A stretch of DNA of 64,000 nt. It comes from Mesorhizobium sp. (lineage in GTDB: Bacteria; Pseudomonadota; Alphaproteobacteria; Rhizobiales; Rhizobiaceae). The stretch is from NCBI GenBank assembly GCA_004020365.1, contig SAQR01000003.1, positions 218,461 through 282,460 on the forward strand, given 5' to 3'. The notes beneath the pieces are model-generated. The model saw only the letters and a list, made by a program, of their open reading frames with translations, did no database searches and was not told where the DNA came from. The translations under genes were made by a program, and so were the position numbers. Of this stretch, positions 53,797 to 62,736 are shown piece after piece (within the stretch, counting starts at the first letter, position 1; every line of letters starts with the position of its first letter).

Positions 53797-53829
53797 CCTT
53801 GGTTCACCAATATTCATAGTGAACCAAGG
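53797..53829. promoter_or_regulatory. Palindromic operator of the RHH/ParE toxin-antitoxin operon
   Basis: Arms CCTTGGTTCAC (53797-53807) and GTGAACCAAGG (53819-53829) are exact complements separated by 11 bases. It ends seven bases before the AGGAG of the antitoxin gene. Ribbon-helix-helix antitoxins commonly bind such sites to repress their own promoter. Confidence 0.75.
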
Positions 53830-53841
53830 AATGTTAGGAGC

Positions 53842-54087
53842 ATGACTGCTTTTACCGTGCGTGTCCCGGACGAAACAGCAAACCGGCTTGACCAGATTGC
53901 CGAAAAGCTCGACCGCTCGCGCTCCTATGTGGCTGCGCAGGCGATTGAGGACTTTGTAGCCCGTGAGGAATGGCAACTCGCCGAGATAGAAGCCGGGTTG
54001 GCCGAGGCCGAGCGCGGCGATTTTGCCAGTGACCGAGATGTAGCCGCTGTTGTCGGAAAATATGTTAAGTCCGCCCGCCGGGCATGA
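53842..54087 (+). CDS. Ribbon-helix-helix antitoxin (CopG/ParD-like)
   Basis: An 81-residue DNA-binding antitoxin. The N-terminal ribbon-helix-helix reads MTAFTVRVPDETANRLDQIA with SRSYVAAQAIEDFVA following, and the acidic C-terminus (EIEAGLAEAERGDFASDRDV) wraps the toxin in this family. AGGAG one base upstream region and the family start fix the ATG at 53842. It overlaps the toxin gene by four bases. A perfect palindrome immediately upstream is its likely operator. Confidence 0.9.
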   Translation: MTAFTVRVPDETANRLDQIAEKLDRSRSYVAAQAIEDFVAREEWQLAEIEAGLAEAERGDFASDRDVAAVVGKYVKSARRA

Positions 54088-54377
54088 GCCGCAAAAGAAT
54101 CCGCTGGACGGGGCGGGCGCTGCGTCGGCTTGACGAAATCGGCGCACGCATCGAGAAGAACAACCCCGAGGCGGCCGCTCGAGTCATTGCGCGCATCGTG
54201 AACGCGGCAGAACATCTCGCCGACCAACCGGCCATGGGGCGCATCGGCCGCATCAAGACGACGCGGGAGCTCGTTTTGGTCGATACTCCGTATATCGTCC
54301 CCTATCGCGTCTACGGCGAGACTGTCGAAATCCTCACCGTCCTGCACGCCGCCCAGCGCTGGCCGCAGGCCCTCTAA
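54084..54377 (+). CDS. ParE/RelE family toxin
   Basis: A 97-residue toxin of the RelE/ParE superfamily. The pattern RIRWTGRALRRLDEIGARIE, AAARVIARIVNAAEHLADQP and the C-terminal YRVYGETVEILTVLHAAQRW is that of ParE-type proteins, which inhibit DNA gyrase, or of RelE-type RNases; the sequence favours the ParE group. It starts within the last codon of the antitoxin gene (ATGA overlap). Confidence 0.9.
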   Translation: MSRKRIRWTGRALRRLDEIGARIEKNNPEAAARVIARIVNAAEHLADQPAMGRIGRIKTTRELVLVDTPYIVPYRVYGETVEILTVLHAAQRWPQAL

Positions 54378-54418
54378 AATCGCCAACACCATGGCCACGT
54401 CATCAGGCCACGACGCCT

Positions 54419-55174
54419 TTAGCCTGCCTTCTTCCTGGTCATGAAGGCCACCAAGGCGGCGCGAGCCTCGTCGGATTCGAGCCGCTCGCGGAAATGCTCG
54501 CTTTCCTGGCTGATGCGGTCAACGAGGTCTTCACGCGAGCCACGCATCAGGTCACGCGCGATCTTCAGCGCTTGCGGCGGCTTGGCCGCAACCTGCCCGG
54601 CGGCGGCAAGCACGGCGGGTTCGAGTTCGTTCTCCTCGACCACTGCGTAGATCAGCCCGGCTGCCTTCGCGCGCTCGGCCGAAAAGCCTTCGCCGAGGCC
54701 AAGCAGAGCGAAGGCGCCTTGCCGGCCGAGAATCTGCGGCGCAAGCAGGCTCGACCCGGCTTCGGGGACCAGGCCGAGATCGACGAAGGGCGTGCGGAAT
54801 ATTGTGCGCGGCGTGGCGAAGGTCAGGTCGCAGTGCAGGTTGAGCGTTGTGCCGATGCCGACCGCAATGCCGTCGACGCCGGAGATCATCGGCTTTTCCG
54901 TCCTGGCCAGCGCCATCAGGAAATCCCAGACTTCGGTGCCGCCCTCGCCGCCGGTGGCGACGACCATAAAATCGGCAAGGTCATTGCCGGACGAAAAGGC
55001 GCCTGAAACACCGAGGAAGACATGGACGCGGATCGCCGGATCGGCGTCGCCCTCGGCAAGGGCGTTCGACATTTTCGCATACATGGCCCGCGTCAAGGCG
55101 TTCTTCTTGTCCGGACGGTTGATGCGGATGATCTGGATGGCGCCCTGGCGCTCGACGAGGATGTGGTCTGTCAC
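54419..55174 (-). CDS. Enoyl-CoA hydratase/isomerase family protein
   Basis: Crotonase-fold enzyme of 251 residues that probably acts in beta-oxidation. It shows RINRPDKKNALTRAMYAKMS, the oxyanion-hole segments VSGAFSSGNDLADF and VDGIAVGIGTTLNLHCDLTF, and VDLGLVPEAGSS with the acidic catalytic position. The GTG at 55174 (AAGGA upstream) is preferred because the frame above it is arginine-rich and reads through the neighbouring gene's tail. It lies 44 bases downstream of an acyl-CoA dehydrogenase gene on the same strand. Confidence 0.9.
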   Translation of the reverse strand: MTDHILVERQGAIQIIRINRPDKKNALTRAMYAKMSNALAEGDADPAIRVHVFLGVSGAFSSGNDLADFMVVATGGEGGTEVWDFLMALARTEKPMISGVDGIAVGIGTTLNLHCDLTFATPRTIFRTPFVDLGLVPEAGSSLLAPQILGRQGAFALLGLGEGFSAERAKAAGLIYAVVEENELEPAVLAAAGQVAAKPPQALKIARDLMRGSREDLVDRISQESEHFRERLESDEARAALVAFMTRKKAG

Positions 55175-55218
55175 GGGTGATCCTTTGTGAACGTCGTGAA
55201 ACGTCAACCTGGTGGCTG

Positions 55219-56988
55219 TCAGGCAGAAATCAGTGTCTGGCCGGCAGCGGCAAGGCTGTCGGCGCCGCCGACGACGCGCTCCTTCAGCGCGCCCGCCTCG
55301 CCAAGCAGGTTTTCGGCGAAGAAGCGGCAAACGGCGATGCGGCCTTGGTCGGCAAGCGCGCCGCGCGCCAGATAGGCGCCGCCCGCCGCCAGCGAGATCA
55401 GCCTCAGATACGGCGTCGCGCCGGCCAGCGCCTCGTCCGAGCGGCCGTCGGCGAGCAGCCCTTGCAGGAAGCGCGTCGCTTGACCGAGGTCGTCGAGCGC
55501 CTGGTCGAGGCCATCGGCGGTGCGGCCAAAACCTGGAATGTTCGAGGTCCGCACTTGATTGGCGACGGCTTTCAGCTCGGCGATGTAACCATGCACATGC
55601 TCGCCGCCGCCAAGCGGCAGCTTGCGCGCCACAAGGTCTATGGCCTGGATGCCGTTGGTGCCTTCATAGATCGGCGCGATGCGCGCGTCGCGATAAAGTG
55701 CTGCCGCACCCGTCTCCTCGATATATCCCATGCCGCCATGAACCTGCAGCCCGAGCGAGGCGACCTCGACGCCGACATCGGTGGAGAAGGCCTTGGCCAG
55801 CGGCGTCAGCAGATTGGCGCGCTCCTGCCAATGGATGGCTTCATCGCCGACGGATACGCGCGCGTGGTCAATGGCGTACGCGCAGGAATAGCTGATGGCG
55901 CGCGCAATCTGGGTCAGCGCCTTCATGGTCACGAGATTGCGCTGCACGTCGGGGTGATGGACGATCGGCGCCATGCCGCTGCCACTATAGCTGGCGGCCT
56001 TGCCTTGCCGGCGGTCATTGGCGTAGGCGAGCGCCTTCTGCGTGGCCGTTTCGGCGACCGCAACGCCCTGCATGCCGACGGCGAGCCGCGCATTGTTCAT
56101 CATGGTGAACATGCAGGCGAGGCCCTTGTTTTCCTCGCCGATCAGCCAGCCGATCGCGCCGGGGGCGGTCCCTTCGAAACCGTCGCCATAGATCATGGTG
56201 CAGGTCGGCGAGGCGTGGATGCCCAATTTGTGCTCCAGCCCCGAGCAGAAGACGTCGTTGCGTGCGCCAAGCGCGCCATCGTCGCCGACAAGGAATTTCG
56301 GCACCAGGAACAGCGAAAGGCCACGCGTGCCGGCCGGCGCGTCCGGCAGCCGCGCCAGCACCAGATGAATGATGTTGTCGGTAAGATCGTGCTCGCCATA
56401 GGTGATGAAAATCTTCTGGCCGAAGATGCGGTAGGTGCCGTCGCCGGCCGGCTCGGCGCGAGCGCGCAAGGCATTCAGATCCGAGCCCGCCTGCGGCTCG
56501 GTCAGGTTCATCGTGCCCATCCATTCGCCTGAGACGAGCTTTTCCAGGTATTTGGCCTTCAGCGCCGGTGAGGCATGCTTGTCGAGCGCTTCGACCGCGC
56601 CCATGGTCAGCGTCGGGCCGATACCGAAGGCCATGGCGGCGGAGTTCCACATCTCGAGTGCAGCGACGCTCAGCATGGTCGGCAGCGCCTGGCCGCCGAA
56701 TTCCTGCGGCGCTGACAGCGCGTTCCAGCCGCCGTCGATCCAGCGGCGATAAAGCTCCTTCCAGCCGGGCGGCATGGTGACGGCGGCGCCGCTCAGCACC
56801 GCGCCTTGTTCATCGCCGATCTCGTAGAGCGGCGCGACCTCTTCGCCGGCAAAGCGGCCGGCTTCCGCCAAAATGGCGTCGACGAGGTCTTCGCCAAGGT
56901 CGCCAAAGGTGCCGGCGTCAAGCGCCGGCTTCAAGCCAGCCACATGCTTCAGCGTGAAGGCGATGTCCTCGACTGGTGCCCGATACAT
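55219..56988 (-). CDS. Acyl-CoA dehydrogenase (AcdA-like, with C-terminal domain)
   Basis: FAD enzyme of 589 residues that introduces a double bond into acyl-CoA. The signature MNLTEPQAGSDLNALRARAE is near residues 163-182, the FAD/substrate segments YGEHDLTDNIIHLVLAR and LGLQVHGGMGYIEETGA follow, the catalytic base is expected in YEGTNGIQAIDLVARK, and a long C-terminal domain (residues 470-589) marks the large acyl-CoA dehydrogenase type. With the enoyl-CoA hydratase downstream it forms a small beta-oxidation unit. Chain-length preference is not known. Confidence 0.93.
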   Translation of the reverse strand: MYRAPVEDIAFTLKHVAGLKPALDAGTFGDLGEDLVDAILAEAGRFAGEEVAPLYEIGDEQGAVLSGAAVTMPPGWKELYRRWIDGGWNALSAPQEFGGQALPTMLSVAALEMWNSAAMAFGIGPTLTMGAVEALDKHASPALKAKYLEKLVSGEWMGTMNLTEPQAGSDLNALRARAEPAGDGTYRIFGQKIFITYGEHDLTDNIIHLVLARLPDAPAGTRGLSLFLVPKFLVGDDGALGARNDVFCSGLEHKLGIHASPTCTMIYGDGFEGTAPGAIGWLIGEENKGLACMFTMMNNARLAVGMQGVAVAETATQKALAYANDRRQGKAASYSGSGMAPIVHHPDVQRNLVTMKALTQIARAISYSCAYAIDHARVSVGDEAIHWQERANLLTPLAKAFSTDVGVEVASLGLQVHGGMGYIEETGAAALYRDARIAPIYEGTNGIQAIDLVARKLPLGGGEHVHGYIAELKAVANQVRTSNIPGFGRTADGLDQALDDLGQATRFLQGLLADGRSDEALAGATPYLRLISLAAGGAYLARGALADQGRIAVCRFFAENLLGEAGALKERVVGGADSLAAAGQTLISA

Positions 56989-57198
56989 GCCGCTCGCTCC
57001 TCCTCAGTCCGGCAGGGAAACTTAATATCCGTGCCGACACAAAACCATTCGCTTTTTGGGTCGCCTCTCCAAGTTCTTTTTACGTAAACGTCAAACTTTG
57101 TCACGCGGATTTTGCAATTGGAGATGTTCACGCTAAAATCGACAAAAAGCCGGACAAGTCGACCGGCGACAGATCAAGATTACCGGAGGGGACCGCCC

Positions 57199-57429
57199 GT
57201 GCTCGCCAGACCTGACGCCTATCGCTGCACCGAATGCGGCCTGCCCTATCGAGCGGCAGGTTTTTGGCACCATCGCGGCAAGATCGAGGACGGCGCCGCC
57301 TATTGGTCGGATCGTGGCATTCTGTGTTCGCCGCAATGCTCGCTGACCCATCACCGCAAGCGCCAGGCTGAGGGAACGCTGCCGCAGGCGCCGGCGCCCG
57401 ACCCGTTCCACCCGCTCGCCCTGCGTTGA
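57199..57429 (+). CDS. Small zinc-finger-like hypothetical protein
   Basis: A 76-residue protein with CTECGLPY at residues 10-17 and CSPQCSLTHHRKR near 43-55, giving a CxxC-x29-CxxxC zinc-binding outline, and a proline-rich tail. The start is GTG at 57199, decided by GGAGGGG seven bases upstream; upstream ATG codons lack this. Function unknown. It stands alone before the GH25 gene. Confidence 0.7.
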   Translation: MLARPDAYRCTECGLPYRAAGFWHHRGKIEDGAAYWSDRGILCSPQCSLTHHRKRQAEGTLPQAPAPDPFHPLALR

Positions 57430-57541
57430 TGACCAGCAAAGCCATCCCCGCCACGATTGCCGCGGTTGCCGCGGGCCGCCGAAAGCATTTCCTTAACCAG
57501 GGCGGTTCAGGATCAGGCTTTGGCCAGCAAGGATATGCTGT

Positions 57542-58702
57542 TTGAAGCCGTCGGCGCACCCTCTTCGCCGCCCAGGACTCCTCGTCGCGACCGCGATGAC
57601 AATGGCGTTGGCGCCGGCACAAGCCTCGGACTTCTCCGAGCCCTGGAAGAATGCCAACCGGGCGCTGGTGATCGACGCCTACGAATACAATCCCATCGAT
57701 TGGACCGAACTTGCCACCGACAAGCGCATCGTCGGCTTCATCAACAAGGCGTCCGACGGGATGCCGCCAGCGTATTTCTGTTTCGGCGACGAGACCGCGA
57801 CGCGGCTCTGCAAGGCGCTGTGGAAGCGCCATGCGGTGGCACAGGAACTGTTCCAGACGCGCAAGGTGGTGGCCAAGGCGCTCGGCCTGAAATGGGGCGC
57901 CTATCACCTCGCCCGACCCGGCAACCCCGTCGGACAGGCCAACAATTTCATCAATTTCGCGAAACCTGGTCCGGACGACCTGCTTGCCCTCGACATCGAG
58001 GATGACGACCCGACGAAATGGATGTCACTCGAGGATGCAGAGGAATTCGTGCGTCATGTGCATCGGCGGATTGGCCGTTTTCCGGTGCTCTACACCAACG
58101 GCAAGACCGCCAAGCACATCGCCGACAACAAGTACAAATACCGGCTGCTGTCGCGGCTGCCGCTCTGGTATGCCCGCTACAAGCCCGACATCGGCGTGCA
58201 TTTTCCGATGGGCAACTGGCAAGGCTACGCACTCTGGCAGTTTTCGGCAAAAGCCAATTGCGGCCGGTTCCGCTGCCCCTACCGGGTCGCAGGCACGCCC
58301 AACGACATCGATGTCAATGTCGCGCCGATGGATGCCGCCGCGTTGCGCGCGCAATGGCCTTTCGGCGGCCTGATCGACGCGCAGCCGGATTACCTCGCCT
58401 CGATACCGCTGCCTCTCTCGCGGGCGGCCGGGCTTGCGGGCAATGTCACCCTAACCTATGCGACCGTGGCGCCGCCGCCGAGCTTCACCGAAATGGTCGC
58501 CGTGTTCAGCGAGGGCTGGTTCAAGTTCCGCGGCAGCTGGCAAATGGCCACAGGGACAGCGATGCGTCTTCCGCGCCGGATCGCCGATTATCTGGGGTGG
58601 CTGCCAAAGGAAAAGCCCTCCGCATCGGCCGTTGAAGCCGTGCCGACCGATGCGGTCAGCACTGCGTCGACCGAGTTGGATCGTAGCTCCCTGCCCCGCT
58701 AA
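57542..58702 (+). CDS. Secreted GH25 family muramidase (lysozyme-like)
   Basis: Exported glycoside hydrolase of 386 residues. A signal peptide at residues 1-29 (LLVATAMTMALAPAQASDF) precedes the GH25 barrel: VIDAYEYNPIDWTELATDKR, GFINKASDG, WGAYHLARPGNPVGQANNF, the catalytic acidic cluster LLALDIEDDD near 147-156, and later FPVLYTNGKT and ALWQFSAKANCG. A C-terminal extension of about 110 residues is not part of the fold. The start is TTG with AAGGA about eight bases upstream; no in-frame ATG would leave a complete signal peptide. It likely cuts peptidoglycan in the periplasm or outside the cell. Confidence 0.85.
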   Translation: MKPSAHPLRRPGLLVATAMTMALAPAQASDFSEPWKNANRALVIDAYEYNPIDWTELATDKRIVGFINKASDGMPPAYFCFGDETATRLCKALWKRHAVAQELFQTRKVVAKALGLKWGAYHLARPGNPVGQANNFINFAKPGPDDLLALDIEDDDPTKWMSLEDAEEFVRHVHRRIGRFPVLYTNGKTAKHIADNKYKYRLLSRLPLWYARYKPDIGVHFPMGNWQGYALWQFSAKANCGRFRCPYRVAGTPNDIDVNVAPMDAAALRAQWPFGGLIDAQPDYLASIPLPLSRAAGLAGNVTLTYATVAPPPSFTEMVAVFSEGWFKFRGSWQMATGTAMRLPRRIADYLGWLPKEKPSASAVEAVPTDAVSTASTELDRSSLPR

Positions 58703-58708
58703 TCCTGG

Positions 58709-59986
58709 TCAGCGCGCCTGCTCGCGGGCCACGGCCTGCCAGCCGATGTCGCGGCGGCAAAAACCTTGCGGCCAATCGATCCGGTCGAGCGCAGCATAGG
58801 CTCGTCGCTGCGCCTCGCCGACCGTGCCGCCGGTCGCCGTGACACCGAGCACGCGGCCGCCATTGGCGACCAGCGCGCCGCTGTCGATGGCGGTGCCGGC
58901 ATGAAAGATCTCGACGCCATCGCCGGCGGCCTGTTCGACGCCCCGGATGACCGAGCCCTTTTCCGGCGTGCCGGGGTAACCCCTTGCCGCCATCACCACG
59001 GTGAGCGCCGCCTCGTTGCGCCAGCGCACCGAGGTATGTGCAAGCTGGCCGTCGGCGGCAGCGTTGAGCAGGACCAGGAGATCGTCCTTCAGCCGCATCA
59101 TCAGCACCTGGCATTCCGGGTCGCCGAAACGGGTGTTGTATTCGATGAGCTTCGGCCCGCTGTCTGATATCATCAGTCCGGCAAACAGCACGCCCGAAAA
59201 CGGCGCGCCAAGCTCGGCCATGCCGCGCATGGTCGGCTCGACGATCTCGCGCATGGTGCGGTCGATCATCTCCGGCGTCATCACCGGGGCCGGCGAATAG
59301 GCCCCCATGCCGCCGGTGTTCGGGCCGACGTCGCCGTCACTGAGGCGCTTGTGGTCCTGCGCGGTGCCGAATGGCAGCGCGGTGACGCCGTCGCACAGGC
59401 AAAAGAAGCTCGCCTCCTCGCCGGTGAGAAACTCCTCGACTACCACTTCCGCGCCGGCCTGTCCGAAGGACCCGTCGAAACAGGCATCGAGCGCTGCCAG
59501 CGCCTCGGCCAAATTCATGGCGACGGTAACGCCCTTGCCGGCGGCGAGGCCGTCGGCCTTGATGACGATCGGCGCGCCCATCTTTTCGACATAGGCCCCG
59601 GCCGACGCCAGGTCGCCGAAACGGCCATAGGCGGCGGTCGGGATGGCGTATTTCGCGCAAAGGTCCTTGGTGAAACCCTTGGAGCCTTCCAGCCGCGCCG
59701 CCGCCCTGGACGGGCCGAAGACGCGAATGTTTTCAGCGCGAAGGTCGTCGGCAATGCCGGCGACCAGCGGCCCTTCCGGCCCGACCACGACGAGGTCGAT
59801 CTTTTTCTCCGTGCAGAACCGGGCCACCGCCGTATGATCGGCAATGTCGAGCGACACCAGTTCGGCTTCGCGGCCGATGCCCGGATTGCCGGGCGCCGCG
59901 TAAAGCCTGGTCAGCAGCGGCGAGGCCGCGATCTTCCAGGCCAAGGCATGTTCGCGGCCGCCGGAGCCGATCAACAATACGCGCAT
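58709..59986 (-). CDS. purD: Phosphoribosylamine-glycine ligase
   Basis: ATP-grasp enzyme of purine synthesis that joins glycine to phosphoribosylamine. The 425-residue product starts [20 protein letters not shown] and has [62 protein letters not shown] and RFGDPECQ. The ATG at 59986 is the family start; six further residues are open upstream. It converges on the GH25 gene with six bases between stops. Confidence 0.96.
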   Translation of the reverse strand: MRVLLIGSGGREHALAWKIAASPLLTRLYAAPGNPGIGREAELVSLDIADHTAVARFCTEKKIDLVVVGPEGPLVAGIADDLRAENIRVFGPSRAAARLEGSKGFTKDLCAKYAIPTAAYGRFGDLASAGAYVEKMGAPIVIKADGLAAGKGVTVAMNLAEALAALDACFDGSFGQAGAEVVVEEFLTGEEASFFCLCDGVTALPFGTAQDHKRLSDGDVGPNTGGMGAYSPAPVMTPEMIDRTMREIVEPTMRGMAELGAPFSGVLFAGLMISDSGPKLIEYNTRFGDPECQVLMMRLKDDLLVLLNAAADGQLAHTSVRWRNEAALTVVMAARGYPGTPEKGSVIRGVEQAAGDGVEIFHAGTAIDSGALVANGGRVLGVTATGGTVGEAQRRAYAALDRIDWPQGFCRRDIGWQAVAREQAR

Positions 59987-60162
59987 GCCCAAATCCCTTG
60001 CCATTCCACGATCAGGACTGCGCTATTGCGCCCCGGACGACGGGTCAAGACATTTGGGTGCTTCGACGGCAATTGCGCACGGGAACGTCGGCTCCAACTG
60101 CACCTTGCATTGGCCCCAATTGCGTCTTACGTTTTGTGTATCGATCAAGTGAGGGTATGATA

Positions 60163-60375
60163 ATGTCGGAGACTGCAACTCTGTCCTCGAAGTTCCAGAT
60201 ATCGATCCCCAAGGCGATCCGGACCGCCCAGCATTGGGAAGCGGGTTTGACCTTTGCCTTCATCCCGAAGGGAACGGGCGTGCTACTCGTCCCTGTGCCG
60301 AAGCGGGAAGCGCTGAAGGGACTGGCGAAGGGCGCTTCGGCGACGGAATATCGCGACCGGTCGGACCGTGTCTGA
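60163..60375 (+). CDS. AbrB/SpoVT-type antitoxin
   Basis: A 70-residue antitoxin with the swapped-hairpin AbrB fold (TLSSKFQISIPKAIRTAQHW, then GLTFAFIPKGTGVLLVPVP). The ATG at 60163 has GAGG eight bases upstream and is favoured over 60157. It ends TGATG, so the toxin gene starts on its stop codon. No clear dyad was found in the upstream 100 bases. Confidence 0.88.
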   Translation: MSETATLSSKFQISIPKAIRTAQHWEAGLTFAFIPKGTGVLLVPVPKREALKGLAKGASATEYRDRSDRV

Positions 60376-60764
60376 TGGTGCTCGTCGATACCTCGGCTTG
60401 GATCGAATGGCTGATAGGCTCCACGACTGGAGAGCAGGTGGCCGAGCATCTGCCCGAGCGCGCCGACTGGCTCGTTCCGACCATGGTGCAACTGGAACTC
60501 GCAAAATGGCTCACTCGCGAAGTAGGCGAAAACAAAGCTGATCAGACCATCGCCTTTACGCAGGTCTGTAGGGTGGTCCCGCTTGACACGGAGATCGCCC
60601 TAGCAGCCGCCGAAGCCTGCCGGAAGCACAAATTGGCGACCGCAGATGCGATCATTTTCGCGACCGCTCGGGCACATGACGCGACGCTCCTGACTTGTGA
60701 CAAGCATTTCGAGAACCTGCCAGTGACCCTCATCGAAAAGATCCAGGTCGCGGACAAGGCTTGA
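60375..60764 (+). CDS. PIN-domain (VapC-type) toxin ribonuclease
   Basis: A 129-residue PIN-domain RNase. The acidic catalytic set is visible as D5 (VDTSAWIEW), a glutamate in VQLELAKW, and aspartates in LATADAIIFATA and LLTCDKHF. It overlaps the antitoxin stop by one base. VapC toxins cut tRNA or rRNA; the target here is not known. Confidence 0.92.
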   Translation: MVLVDTSAWIEWLIGSTTGEQVAEHLPERADWLVPTMVQLELAKWLTREVGENKADQTIAFTQVCRVVPLDTEIALAAAEACRKHKLATADAIIFATARAHDATLLTCDKHFENLPVTLIEKIQVADKA

Positions 60765-60795
60765 CGCTTTCCGCCGCTGCTGCCACTTCATCACG

Positions 60796-61779
60796 ATGGA
60801 ACCGATCCAGTCGAAAGCAGCCCAGGGCCGCGTCGCCGATGCGCCGAGCGGCCACTGGGTCTACCGCATTCTGCCACGCTGGTTGTGGCCATATGCGCAG
60901 CTTGCCCGGTGGGACCGGCCGATCGGCTGGCAGTTGCTGCTGTGGCCGTGCTGGTGGTCGGCAGCCCTTGCCGCCACTGCCTATCCACGCCCTGCTGATC
61001 CCCTGCTCTCGCTGCTGCCGGCGCCATGGTATCTCGTGCTGTTCCTGATTGGCGCCATCGCCATGCGCGGCGCCGGCTGCACCTACAACGACCTGGTCGA
61101 CCAGGATATCGACAACCAGGTGGAACGCACGCGCTCGCGGCCGCTGCCGGCGGGAAAGATCACGCGCCGGCAGGCCTGGGCGTTTCTCGTGATCCAGGCA
61201 CTGGTTGGACTCGCTGTGCTTGTGCAGTTCAACAGCTTTGCCGTCCTGCTCGGCATCGGCTCGCTCGCCGTCGTCGCCATCTACCCGTTCATGAAGCGAT
61301 TGACCAACTGGCCGCAACTGGTTCTCGGCCTTGCCTTTTCCTGGGGTGCGCTGATGGGATGGGCGGTCGAGTTCGGCGATCTCGATGGCCCGGCCGTCAT
61401 GCTCTATATCGGCTCGATCCTGTGGGTGATCGGCTACGACACGATCTATGCGCATCAGGACAGGGAAGACGACGCCATCGTCGGCGTGCGCTCGACCGCA
61501 CGCCTGTTCGGCGACAACACCAAGACCTGGCTCGTCGGGTTTTATGGCGGAGCGCTGGTCTGCTTCGCCGTCGCCTTCGCGGCGGCGCAGGCGCCGGTAC
61601 CGGCGCTGGCCGGGCTGGTCGCCGCCGGCGCCCATATGGCACGGCAAATCGCAGTGCTCGACATCGACGATCCCGACCAGTGCATGCTTCTGTTCAGGTC
61701 GAACAACCAGGTCGGCTGGCTGATCTTCCTCGGCCTGATCGGCGGTGCGTCGTGGGTGGCGCTGAAGCCGTTGGTGTAG
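60796..61779 (+). CDS. ubiA: 4-hydroxybenzoate polyprenyltransferase
   Basis: Membrane prenyltransferase of 327 residues that attaches the isoprenoid tail in ubiquinone synthesis. It has the first aspartate-rich motif in YNDLVDQDIDNQVERTRSRP near residues 99-118, the second in GYDTIYAHQDREDDAIVGVR near 214-233, and about eight membrane helices. Full length. It is followed by an inverted-repeat element. Confidence 0.95.
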   Translation: MEPIQSKAAQGRVADAPSGHWVYRILPRWLWPYAQLARWDRPIGWQLLLWPCWWSAALAATAYPRPADPLLSLLPAPWYLVLFLIGAIAMRGAGCTYNDLVDQDIDNQVERTRSRPLPAGKITRRQAWAFLVIQALVGLAVLVQFNSFAVLLGIGSLAVVAIYPFMKRLTNWPQLVLGLAFSWGALMGWAVEFGDLDGPAVMLYIGSILWVIGYDTIYAHQDREDDAIVGVRSTARLFGDNTKTWLVGFYGGALVCFAVAFAAAQAPVPALAGLVAAGAHMARQIAVLDIDDPDQCMLLFRSNNQVGWLIFLGLIGGASWVALKPLV

Positions 61780-61946
61780 GGCGTGTGATATTCAGGTGAT
61801 GCCGGCCTGCAAACGGCGGCTTCCTGCGCTTCCGGTGCTCACGTACGAAAAGTACGCTCCGCTCCGGTTCTCGGAAGCCACCTAGTTTGGTCGCTTCGCG
61901 CCCGTCTTCGACTCCGGCTCGGCCTGACCTGAATCTCAACACACCC
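61779..61946. repeat. MITE-like inverted-repeat element
   Basis: About 168 bases bounded by imperfect inverted ends: GGGCGTGTGATATTCAGGT at 61779-61797 and ACCTGAATCTCAACACACCC at 61927-61946, which match in about 15 positions. Inside is a CGTACGAAAAGTACG dyad near 61842-61856 and CGCTCCGCTCCGG-type sequence. It carries no gene and lies between ubiA (its left end includes the last base of the ubiA stop codon) and the DUF6101 gene. Confidence 0.55.
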
Positions 61947-61985
61947 TAAGCGCGTCGCGTTCAACGGACTTTTGCGCGACATGCA

Positions 61986-62552
61986 CTATTCGCGCGAAAT
62001 GATTTCCTGGCCGCCGATCACCAGCCTGAGGCCGAGGGCGCCGGCTCTGCGGCGGGCGAGGAAGCGCGGACGACGCTTGGTCGAAAGCCTGCCGCTGCGG
62101 CGGTCCTGCGCCGGCAATGTCTTGATGGCGGCGCCAAGCGATTCCTCCAGGGTGCGGGCGATGCCGTCGGATTCGATCAGAAGCATCGGCAGACGGTAGG
62201 CATCGGCCCAGGCGCGCCAGTCGGCGGCGACATCCTCGAGATCGTCGGCCACCAGCAGCGGCACCGACAGCATCGGATCATTGTGCAGAAGCTCTAGCGT
62301 CACCGTGACATTGCCGTCCGGATCCTCCATTGCACGGGCTGCCACGCCACGAAACGCGTTGGCGGGCAGAGCGATGAACGCCGGCAGGCCGCTCATCTCC
62401 AGCACGCGGCGAATGACGGCGCCACGGTGGTCGATGGTGAAGGTGACGTCGCCATAGTCGTCGCGCGTCGCGTAGCTCACCACCTGCGGCAGGCGGAATG
62501 GGTCGAGGCGCATATTGCGCCCGGCCCAGACTGGCTTCAGTCCAGTGTTCAT
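61986..62552 (-). CDS. DUF6101 family protein
   Basis: A 188-residue cytosolic protein of a family that I recall next to ubiA in Rhizobiales. It starts MNTGLKPVWAGRNMRLDPFR, has regular beta strands (YGDVTFTIDHRGAVIRRVLE, NVTVTLELLHNDP) and ends with an arginine-rich stretch, LSTKRRPRFLARRRAGALGL. Function unknown. The ATG at 62552 is chosen on the family start; 27 further open residues look non-coding. Confidence 0.8.
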   Translation of the reverse strand: MNTGLKPVWAGRNMRLDPFRLPQVVSYATRDDYGDVTFTIDHRGAVIRRVLEMSGLPAFIALPANAFRGVAARAMEDPDGNVTVTLELLHNDPMLSVPLLVADDLEDVAADWRAWADAYRLPMLLIESDGIARTLEESLGAAIKTLPAQDRRSGRLSTKRRPRFLARRRAGALGLRLVIGGQEIISRE

Positions 62553-62736
62553 ATCGTGCCTTTCCTGTCTCTCCTGAGAGCCGGTCTTCCGGTTCTCCGG
62601 GCCGGTTTTTCCAGCCTCGTTGTGGGGAAACATTAGCGCGGGCTTCTTATCGCAGCGCTTAAGAAAGTCGGTTAAATTTTGCTGATCTCGAGGGGATGGT
62701 TATCGGAATGCCACCATGAACAAGACGGCGAAAGGT

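Noticed and set aside
55177-56532. A 451-codon plus-strand frame
   Set aside because: Antisense to the acyl-CoA dehydrogenase gene, which carries the family signatures in the opposite strand.
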